From NCBI GenBank assembly GCA_026168455.1, contig CM047426.1:73249986-73313985 (forward strand): a stretch of 64,000 nucleotides of DNA, written 5' to 3'. Under the pieces are notes generated by a model. It saw only the letters and a program-made list of their open reading frames with translations, had not been told where the DNA came from and searched no databases. This DNA is from Theocolax elegans. Lineage: Eukaryota > Arthropoda > Insecta > Hymenoptera > Cerocephalidae. The translations under genes were made by a program, and so were the position numbers. Of this stretch, positions 1 through 9,865 are shown in pieces (the stretch's first letter is position 1; the number at the start of each line of letters is the position of its first letter).

Positions 1-3000
1 AATGATTTGCCAGTTCCAAAAATATCATTAGATCCATCAAAGAGAAACAAGGGAGAAGAACAAATCACGGTAAAATTAATTTGTTTGTAATTTGTAATAG
101 GCTTTATTGTTCAGTTTTCTATTGTTAATTTATTTCTTTATTTAATGTTTGGTGTATATGAAATTAGTTTTTATATAATATTATATAATTATCTGTGAGT
201 GTAGTAATGTACGTTTACACTATGTATATTGTATAGATTATGTACATATGTTTCCATTTTGTTTTATGCACTATTTTATTGTGGAATGATTTGAAATTTA
301 CTTTTCATATTTGATCATTATACGCTATTTTATTTTACTTTCACAGTTAGTTTGTGTGTAATGCTTTTGCAGCTAATATTATGGGCATTCAAGAACTTCA
401 TCTAACTTTTGGTTGCAGTGGACTTTTGGAACATAAATATTAGCACACAGTTTAGCACATTGTGTTTTATTTACTTTTCTTTTACTTTTCAGATATCCAT
501 TTTAATTTTTGTAATTTATTTGTATTTTCCTGAATTGAGAAATCTGGCACTGATGATCAGTAGTTTTACATTTTCTGTGTAAGTAAAAACAAGTGTTTAG
601 TCATATCCATTTTAAATTGTTGCACTTATTGGTTAAATGTTTATGCAATAAGAGATAAAGGTTGTTCATATTTTTTTTAGAAAATTAATCAAACGTTAGT
701 TTTTAAATTTTTTGGTTATTTTATATGTTTTTCATAGTTACATATACCTAATGTAGCTTATAGACTATTATCTTTAAAAAATGTTGTATTTTTATTACAA
801 TATGTAGTTTGCTTGGAGCCTTACTCATTTATTCTGGTATTTATTTTCAATATTATGAAATTGTTCCTAATAATAAGCAATTTGTTGCACCTCTAGGTAC
901 ATAAAGGGAATTTAGCAACTTTAAAAAAGAATCAACAGGAAGTAAAATTAGAACTTCGTCAACAAAAGGCTATAGCTATTTCAACACCTAAAGGATATGC
1001 AAAAGCTCAACCTTACATAATACCAGAAAAAGATGATTTGATTCCAGAAAAGAATGATATCAACGAAGAGAAAGAAGATTACAAAAAGGCAGAAATTGAC
1101 AAGCTGGAGGATGAAAAATCAAAGATGCAGAATGGTGCTCAAACAGTGCCTCCCAAGCCTCTTCCTAGAGCATCTAGAGCTAACAGTCTTTCGGAGGAGA
1201 GTATCAAAGAAGAACCAAAGCCAGTAGCTCGGCCAAGAACAACACCAAGTCCTGGATCAGTTGTTACTTCTGTCAATCCAAATGTCATTGGAGGATATAA
1301 GGTTTGATAATTCATAACGATATATTAATTACATTTTTATATCTATACGTCAAATTTTATTTTTTAGGGTACTTCAATTTAATATATGTGTGAATGAATA
1401 TATGTGTATTTAATATTTTTGTTAATTGTTTCAGTGCATTCCCCTACCCATTGTTATGTACTATTTACTATGTACACAATTTCACTTAATCAATTTTAAT
1501 CAATGTATTAATATACAGTTTTTCTTTACAAAATCAATCTAATTTATTCGTATTTTATAATAACATTGTCTACTATTGTTTAATTTGTTGCAGCCTCGTT
1601 TGGGACCAAAACCCTTCCAAGCTAAGTCTGCCAGTCAGGAATTTTCTTTCGACAAGGTCTTTTCTGTGCCACAAGCGCCATCAAGCGAGAGTAATGGTCA
1701 CGTTAATCACGATGGTTATGATGCTAAGGATGCAGTTAATGACGTTGATAAATCTCCAACCTATGATAACGATCGTGGTAAAGATTCTGAAGCAGCAAAG
1801 AGTGATTCAAGCTCTATTGAAGAAGATGCAAACTCGAGTGATTCTGGATACAAACCAAAAACTCCAAGCACAGCTGAAAGGCGTAGATTATTTGAGGTCA
1901 AGGTGAAAAAATAATTTTGCAATTAAATATTCCGATAAGTTGCGTTTATAAAGATCTATCTCATTTCTATGGTCTCACTGTCACTTATCAAAATAATTTA
2001 ATAAAAAACATACTTTTCGGTTAGAAATAGAACACATTTAATAATTTTACACAAATTACATACATTTTTTTTGTTTGAAACTGATCTTTCTAAATTTTCA
2101 ATTTGAGATAGATCTTCATAAATTGTCTAACTGAAGATCTTTTTAAATGAGGCGTGTCGTTACTTATACAGTAAAAGTTAATTATTTAAATTACGATTTG
2201 TTTATATTCTAGGTTAAAGACGAGTCTCCAGAAAACGAAGATTCCGGAAGTTTTGAAAGAGGGAATTCCAATAGAAACTCTATAGCTGAAAGGCGACGAC
2301 TTTACGAGAATCGATCCACATCAGTTACTGATGGAAATTTAGTTGAGAAAACGATGGGCTCACCGACTTCCGTAAGGCGAAGGGATTCGTTTAAAACAAA
2401 AAGTGAAATTATCAAGGAAGATGAAGTAAAGAAAGTTATTCCAATGTTGCGCCAACAAAGCATGGATCCGCGCTTAGAGAAACCTGAACCAATAACTACC
2501 CCGACACCAAAGAGAACTTCGACCGTATTTGGTAAAATTATTTCGTTAATAATTTTTTACGAAATCGAATATTTTTCGAAATTTAAATAAAAATAAAATG
2601 ATGTGAATTGTGTTTGTAATTCGGTTTTTAGGAAGAGTATCAAAGTTTAGGCATTTGAAAGGTACACCTGGTCATAAATCTACGCATATCGAAAATATCC
2701 GAAATATAAGTCGCCAAATATCTGGAGAATGCGATGGATTTCATGGTAGGTTGTAATTTGCATTAATGCGAGACAAAAATAATTCAATATTTTTTTATTT
2801 GACAGCTAATTCTGACAGAGTCGCAGTACCGTTAAGTGGGCCTGGAGGTAAAATAGCTGTACTGGAATTGAAGAAAACTGGAAGATTGCCCGATGGAGTA
2901 ATGCCAGCATTGGTGCATGGAGCTACTGTAATGGATTTTCAGTGGGATCCGTTTAATAATCAAAGACTTGCAGTTGGTAAGTTTCAATACAGTTTTGTTA

Positions 3001-4904
3001 AGAATAAAAATAATAATAGTAATTGATTCCAAATTTTATTAAATTTTTGTTTAAAGCTTGTGACGATGGAATGATTCGATTGTGGGAAATACCAAGCACA
3101 GGTTTAACTGAACCTACAAACGAACCAAATTATACAATCGAGGCACACACTGACAAGATCTATCTGATTAAATTTCATCCACTTGCATCTAGCGTAATTG
3201 CATCTGCCTCGTACGATACAACGGTTAAAATTTGGGACCTCGAACCTCTTAAACACGGTGATTCGATTAAAAGTCAAATTACTTTAACTGGTCACACTGA
3301 TCAAATATTTAGTTTAGCGTGGTCGCCATGCGGACAGTACTTAGCTACTGCTTGTAAGGCTGGCAAACTAAGGATCTATAAACCAAGAAGTAGCGACACG
3401 CCGATACGTGAAGGTAAAGGCCCGGTTGGCACAAGAGGTGCTAGAGTTGTTTGGGCGCTTGATGGACGATATTTGGTTGTTATGGGATTTGATAAGTGAG
3501 TAGTTTTTTTTCAGTTTTTTTGCACTATCTGTACGTTTTTATTTATTGTTAATAAGTTGTTATTAATTTTATTAATATTTTTTAAGGGTTTCGGAAAGAC
3601 AAATATTGGTGTTCAAAGCTGATAATTTAAATGCTCCTTTGAACACTGTTGGTTTAGACGTGTCTCCAGCAATTTTAATGCCATATTACGATGAGGATAG
3701 CTCTACTTTATTTTTAACTGGACGAGTAAGTTGTTTGATACTAACTAATAGTAATAATTACTATGGTTTGCATGATTTTTCAACATAATTTTAGGGTGAC
3801 TCGACGATTTATGCATTTGAAGTAACAGAAGAACCTCCATACTGTTGTCCTTTAAGTCATCATCGTTGTGCTTCTTTACATCAAGGGTTATCGTTCTTAC
3901 CAAAAAATAAATGTGACGTTGCAAGTGTGGAGTTTGCTTCTGCTTTAAGACTAACGAATAATACGATAGAGCCTTTAAGCTTCACAGTGCCCAGAATTAA
4001 AGTAGGTTAATCAATACAAAATATTTATAAATGTTTTTCTAACTAATGCATTTATTACTGTAGAGTGAACTTTTCCAAGACGATTTATTCCCACCTACAA
4101 AAGTAACATGGAAGCCAGCAATGACTTCTAAAGAATGGTTTAGTGGTAGCAACAAACAAGCGCAGAGAATTAGTTTAAAACCACCGGGAATGGATAACTG
4201 TGAGTAGTATTAATTAAAATATATTGTATTATATTTAAACATTAATTGTTTGAAAAATATAATTTGGAATACTATTTTTAGTGACTGAAAGTCAAGGGCA
4301 AGCGGTAGTTTCCGCGCCAATTTCAGCTAAACAGAATTCTGGAAGTATACCTGGATCTCAGCCTTATAATAGATTATCGGGATATCATGCAGACGTTAGA
4401 GCAAAACAGTATGATGTAAGTTGTTGCAAATTAAATAATCTTTAATAAAATAAAATGTATTTTTACTTGTGTGCATGATTATTGTTGTACTGTTGATTGT
4501 GACATTTGATGTTGTGGTATTAGATACAAAAAAATTTGAGCAACCTTGTGGGTGACGTGATTACATGTCCACTGGAACAGGATTATATGGAGGGCGTTGA
4601 AGAACATGAATGGGTACGCCTTATTTGTTTAAAAAATTTCTTTGACTCATTTTTTTATTGTATTTTTATTATTAAATTACTTTGATTATGAAGGTACAAA
4701 TCGTAATAATTTATTGACAATTGCATTTTAATATTTTTCTTAATTCATATAATGAAATTTTCAGTTTAATTTATTAAGTATTTTATATTTAAATTTTACG
4801 CTTCTATCATTAAAAAATAAAATTTGCTGTAATAATGAATATTTAATTTTTTATTTGCTTAATTTATACTAACACTAATTTTTAAATGTTTGCAGGATGA
4901 ATAA
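1..4904 (+). CDS. pod1: Coronin-7 / Pod1, 3' part (5' end outside window)
   Basis: Exons read by splice sites and phase: 1-69, 897-1301, 1594-1902, 2213-2531, 2632-2745, 2806-2976, 3057-3495, 3587-3725, 3795-4001, 4064-4199, 4282-4415, 4524-4613, 4896-4904. They sum to 2541 bases, 846 codons plus TAA, in one frame. The first five hold the charged, Ser/Pro-rich linker between the two beta-propellers. The second coronin unit begins at 2632 with SKFRHLKGTPGHKSTHIENI, continues through WD40 repeats (DDGMIRLWEIP, SYDTTVKIWDLEPL, AWSPCGQYLATAC) and the coronin C-terminal extension (PPTKVTWKPAMTSKEWF). It ends with an acidic EEHEWDE tail, as in the C-terminal acidic motif of coronin-7. Coronin-7/Pod1 proteins carry two propellers, bind actin, link it to microtubules in flies, and act at the Golgi in mammals. 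The donor of the third exon is uncertain by six bases (1896 or 1902). The first propeller should lie upstream of base 1. Confidence 0.93.
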
Positions 4905-6883
4905 AAATATCATTAGACAACTGATTTTTAACAGAAGACGATTTTTGTACGGTGAGAGATTTTTTATGTCAAGAGGGTATTTGTGCAAAGGTATGGAATT
5001 GTCCAAAGTTACGTAAATATTCGCTCGTTATGCCATAAGCATATTTCCTATTTATTGATTTAGTATATATACATAATTTAGCCGCTCTTTATTCTTGTAA
5101 CATTTTTACGCTTTGTTCGTAATTCTTGCGAGCATAAATAATGTAAAACTGATCTATTTGCATTTGTATATTGTGTGATCAACATTTGTTTTTTGTAAGA
5201 ATTTTATTGAAGAACTAAAAAATTGAGTGCCAGTTCTTAATTATGCTTGGAAGACAGGAAGAAAATAAAAGTGGCTACCTATTGAGGATTATCCTAAAAG
5301 CGAAAGAAATAAACGTGATGATAGTTCTAGTCTGGAATGCGTTTCTTAGGATCTTTTCTATTAATGCCTAATCTGATACTAACATTATAGTATTATTATA
5401 TCATGGGCTAAAAGTACGTTTTAGTGATTAGTTGACAAAAAAAATAACAAAGAGAATAACCGAGTAAAACTCTATATTGTTCGGTTACCAGAGATAAATG
5501 CGCTATCGATGAAGTTAAATAAGTCTTTTTCTATATTGATAAAGAATTTTAATTAAGCACCGAGTATCATACGACAGCGAAAAAAGAATAAAGGAAGCTA
5601 TTTATAAGATTTATATCGAAACTTTGGTAGAAAGTTGTAATGAACGTGAGAATATCGTATTGAACAACAAGTACTAGCGTTACGAGAGAGATAAAACGGA
5701 GATTTATTTGCGATTTATTTATTTTAAGTCCAAACGCACATGTTAGACTACTAATAAGTAAAGTATTAATGTGAGTAAATGGTAAACCTAGAATTGAATG
5801 CGCATGATCAAATTTTCTATCCTTGAGAAGACGTACCTACCGATTAACGTAAGTCAAAATCGTGCATGAGCATTTTTCGTTAAAAATTAAATGCATTTGT
5901 AACACTAAATTAACGCTTTATAAATAAATTAATAATATTTAACAATAAATGTCGAAGGCATTTAGCAAATCTGATTTTTAATGCATTAATATAAAAGTAA
6001 TACTCTAATGGACACAGCAAATTCTTTGCTTTTCTTTTATAACAATGAAAGATGCTCATGTTTATCAAAATCTTTTTTACATTTACTGTACCGACATTTT
6101 TGCTACAATGTATTTTACTACAAGTACGACAGAACATATGTACCTTTTTACACTCGAGTATTTGTAACTTGGTAACAGAGTTATAAGATAGTTACCACTT
6201 TGACAGTGCCATGTGCAAATTTGAAGTGCTCCAATCAATCCTGATATTGAAAGTTTTTGATATTTCTATAGTGCTGTATTTCTAAAATACGTTTAAAAAA
6301 CAATTTTTATTATCTTTTAATATGGTTTACTATGATTTTAAGTTATCACCGATTTGGTGCCAAAGCAAACTATTTATATTACAATTGAACATAACTATTA
6401 TTTTACAAGGCAGCTGAATATCATTGAAACATACATTCCATTTTGGAATTAATTTAAGATTTAGGTAAATGTTATTGATTGCGAGATTTTGAATTCAAAT
6501 GTCATTTACAAACTGGATTGAAATGTTTATTCTATATTGTTTTAATGTGAAAATAAGAAAAATATATACTTTTGTAGCGCAAGTGCTTTTATAATTAAAA
6601 AAAATGATAAAATGAGATCATATTATTGAGATTACAATGTAGTTAGGTCTTTGTAACAATCTTATATCTTATATGTAACACACTTATAAAAAAATCATTT
6701 CTACTCCATAATAATGTCTTATTATTTACCCAAGGTGTAAACCAGTATTTTATAATATAATTTTATTTTTTTTGACTTACGAGTTAAAAAAAGAAATATA
6801 AAATATATGAAACAGATATATGGATATCAACATAAAATATATTGATTATAGTAAATATTGTTAAACAAAGATAAAAATTAAAA
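4905..6883. other. pod1 3'UTR and intergenic region
   Basis: No convincing coding exon on either strand. The proximal part is probably the pod1 3'UTR. Several AATAAA-type signals occur, for example near 5263, 5304 and 5587, but none can be chosen from sequence alone. The distal part must contain the Ufm1 3'UTR on the other strand, so the two genes converge here. Confidence 0.5.
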
Positions 6884-9271
6884 TCAATTTTTTTGTCCAA
6901 CTCTATCTCTTGGAATTAACCTTAATTGTGAACCATGTTTCAGAAAAACATTACCTGTAATAGAAATAACATTCAAATTTTTAGTCTATAATTTTTAGAT
7001 GTTTAATGTTTTTAAGGTAAAATTATACCAGCAGTTTGTTGTGGATTAATGCCAACACCATCATCAGTAATTATTGCAGATGTAGCTGGTGTAACTTTGA
7101 ATTCTTCAGCAGCAAATTTTAGTACTGCAGTAAATGGTGTATTATCAGGTACACTAAATCTGTAATGTAATTTATATATTAGGATACTTTTACTGTAAAT
7201 AAATTATTTTTTTAAATCATTGTCAAGACATGCAAAAAAAAAGTCTCGTTTCCATTTGTAAAAATGTTTATTTCTATGTATAAATATTTAAAAATAAGTA
7301 TTTACAAGTATTACAAGACAAAATATTAATATAACAAACATTTTCATAGTCTTGTCATAGTAACATATCTTTAAAGATGTAGAAAGATTTCACATCATTA
7401 TTATTGAATTGTAGAACAAGAAACAAGTAAATTAAATTTATGAAAACTTATATTCTTTTATTTATCTTTAACCTTTAGACTACTGGGATTTTAGAAATAA
7501 AATCACCCTTTAAAAGTTTCCAAATTGATGTCTTGTATCATGTATGAACTATATACAAAGTTCATATCACAGGCCTGGCCGATATTTCGGATTCCTGGCA
7601 ATCTAAAGGTTAAAGAATATATTTAAGAAAGTAAGCTGATGAGTTTAAAATTTTAATTTTTTAATACTTTGTTGAAAAAAAATTATTTTTCTAAAATACA
7701 ATCTTGTTCTATATTTAAAATGCAATCTCTTTCCACAGTTTCCCAAATATCATCCAATTCTTTAGCTAATTTAATTCTGCCAATTATAGATTTACAAAAA
7801 TCTTCAGGACCATCTAAAAATAAGTTTATCATATTTTTTAAATCATCGTATGACAATCCTGTATCTGAAATCCAATCTGCTTCATTGTCCTGTTTCATAC
7901 TTCTGCCAATATAGAAAGTTGCATCAACGAAACAAGTTTGAAAATTAGTATTATCCATTAATAATTTAAAAAGAATTTTCTTGTCGGTATCTTTCAATTC
8001 TGTATACAATGAAATATGATTATCTACTAGTTTATCAGCAAAAAAGTCCAATAATAGTTTATTTACTGGACTGTTTGTCTTTGATTTATAAGCTAAGTTT
8101 ATCAGTCTTGGTATATGTTCTTCATTAAACATATCAATTAAAAATTCAACAATGGTTTGTCTCTTTCCAATTCTTATTTCATGCTCCCAAGAAGCTATAA
8201 TTATTTCATCTTCAACTTCGGATTGTGGAATTTTAAAGTTGTTAATGATTTGCAGTATAGCATTTCCTTGCATAGAATTATTTAACATATGTCTTACAAC
8301 TATTTCAAGTCTTTCACTGCCACATTCTTGAACATACAGTTTTAACAGCTCGTCAATAACTTCAATCGATAATTTATCATCTTTTAAACAAAACTCTAAC
8401 ATTTTATCACAAGCGTATTTAAAATTTGAACATTCATATTTCATAGTTCTATTTGTTTTGGACATCCAGTTATTAAGGTGACTTTCAAAAATTAATTCTT
8501 TATTTTCTTCTTCAACCTTTTTGATGGTCTTTTCAATAAAAAGACAAGCTTCAAAAATTCTTTTGACATAATTAATATCCATTAATGAGAAAACTTCTGG
8601 ACTTTCAATTAACTCAATGTAAAATTCAAAAGTACTTAATATTTCATTGATATCTTGATCCATTATAGACAATTAAAACTAACAATATATTTTATACCTA
8701 AATATGTATTTTTGTGTAACACCAGATAAACAATGTCTTCAAATACAGTGTAGATTATTAATAGAAATAATGAATTAGCTTAACGGCATGTCTTGACAAT
8801 AGATTTCTTCATGGATTGTAATTTAGTAAGACCTACATTTTAAAGGGTAGCTTTGGATCAGACGTCAAAGTAATCTTGAAAGTAACTGTGGACCTGTAAG
8901 AATATACTGTTGTCTATAAACATTTACTAATAAAATAATTCTAATTTGAATTTTCTAACTTAATCGAGTATTGGAGAAGTAAATTTCATACATAATAATA
9001 ATAAATTATAGATTACTAAGATTTTTTAGAAAGATATAATAACTCATGATGTTTAAAATAAAACGAATAATTTTCTCGAAAGTAAATTAATGGAAAATAA
9101 ATTTCAAATTGAATAAATACTAAGTACCTATAACATATGTCACAAACAGGATAAGTAAAAACTTGATTAAATCTTCCATTAAGCATATAATATTTAAATA
9201 TTTTTTATGCAATAAATAGTAAATCAATTACACGTTCAACAAAACTAATTAAATAATTATACTTACTCCAT
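6884..9271 (-). CDS. Ufm1: Ubiquitin-fold modifier 1 (UFM1)
   Basis: Four coding exons in transcript order: 9267-9271 (ATGGA only), 8837-8893, 7029-7159, 6884-6954. They total 264 bases, 87 residues plus TGA. The product starts [20 protein letters not shown] and contains [31 protein letters not shown] and [20 protein letters not shown]1 is made as a precursor. Its protease removes the residues after the conserved C-terminal Gly (here Val-Gly followed by QKN), and the exposed Gly is then attached to target lysines by the UBA5-UFC1-UFL1 cascade, mainly on ER-bound ribosomes. Donors and acceptors are canonical, including a GTAAGT after the five-base first exon. The first exon rests on phase and on the match to the family N-terminus, so it is the least certain part. 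The intron 7160-8836 holds another gene on the same strand. Confidence 0.93.
7472..7609. mobile_element. 138-bp piggyBac-type MITE (TTAA target)
   Basis: Flanked by TTAA at 7468-7471 and 7610-7613. Ends are CCTTTAGACTACTGG on the left and, reverse-complemented, CCTTTAGATTGCCAGG on the right. The TTAA duplication with short inverted ends and no coding capacity fits a non-autonomous piggyBac-like element. A related 140-bp copy lies at 33969-34108. It sits in the Ufm1 intron, just past the 3' end of the nested gene. Confidence 0.8.
7683..8663 (-). CDS. Intronless hypothetical protein nested in Ufm1 intron
   Basis: An uninterrupted frame of 326 codons plus stop starts at the ATG at 8661-8663 ([20 protein letters not shown]). 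An in-frame TTG further 5' is ignored. A frame this long is not expected by chance in such AT-rich DNA. The product is acidic, rich in Leu/Ile/Glu/Lys and looks all-helical, with amphipathic segments of the kind seen in HEAT/ARM-like folds (for example [20 protein letters not shown]). It has no signal peptide, membrane segment or catalytic motif that I recognise, and I cannot name the family. It lies wholly inside the third Ufm1 intron on the same strand. It therefore needs its own promoter, or alternative splicing or termination of the Ufm1 transcript. Confidence 0.8.
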   Translation of the reverse strand: MDQDINEILSTFEFYIELIESPEVFSLMDINYVKRIFEACLFIEKTIKKVEEENKELIFESHLNNWMSKTNRTMKYECSNFKYACDKMLEFCLKDDKLSIEVIDELLKLYVQECGSERLEIVVRHMLNNSMQGNAILQIINNFKIPQSEVEDEIIIASWEHEIRIGKRQTIVEFLIDMFNEEHIPRLINLAYKSKTNSPVNKLLLDFFADKLVDNHISLYTELKDTDKKILFKLLMDNTNFQTCFVDATFYIGRSMKQDNEADWISDTGLSYDDLKNMINLFLDGPEDFCKSIIGRIKLAKELDDIWETVERDCILNIEQDCILEK

Positions 9272-9865
9272 TGTGAGAATTTATTATATTAATATTCGAT
9301 GGAGAAACGGTATAGCGATCCAAAGATGCGAAATCTAACCTAATTTTTTGTTCGAGTGGTTTGGTATGAGTGTGTGTACCGTGTCAGTGTAGGTACAGTG
9401 TATATACTGTACAGTCTGTACTGTGCTGTACAGTACACGAGTACAGTATTAACAGCATACTGTACATACCGATAGTATATGGATAGTGTATTTTACGTTT
9501 AAAACATTTCGAGAAAAACGAATGCGCACGCGCGCAGACTTTGCGAGTCTGGTCCTTTCGAGAGAGATTATGAAAATAAGTATAGATAACCTTATAAGTA
9601 CTGTAAGTAAGTACTTGCGTTTTAAAAATCAAGTTTTCTCACAAATTGTCATTATGATTGGCCGACGGAAATTTATTGTCAAAGCGCATAGTTCATTCGA
9701 AATTCATTGATCGTTATTATAAAAAAAGTTATCGCAGAAGATTCTTCGAATCTTATTTTATCTATACTTACTTGTCTACAATTCCTTTGTGCCTGCTTCA
9801 GTCAGCATAGTTTAGTACCATATCGTACTATATAGTATATACATACTACCCTCTCTCTCTGCTCC
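9272..9865. promoter_or_regulatory. Divergent promoter region between Ufm1 and Tid
   Basis: The Ufm1 (-) and Tid (+) start codons are 594 bases apart and point away from each other. The stretch 9384-9475 is packed with CTGTAC/GTACAG hexamers, several joined as CTGTACAG. A TTTCGAGAAA block near 9507 fits the nTTCnnGAAn heat-shock-element unit, and a GATTCTTCGAATC palindrome lies near 9740. A pyrimidine-rich CTCTCTCTCT run precedes the Tid start. Promoter function is inferred from gene arrangement; the individual sites are unproven. Confidence 0.55.
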
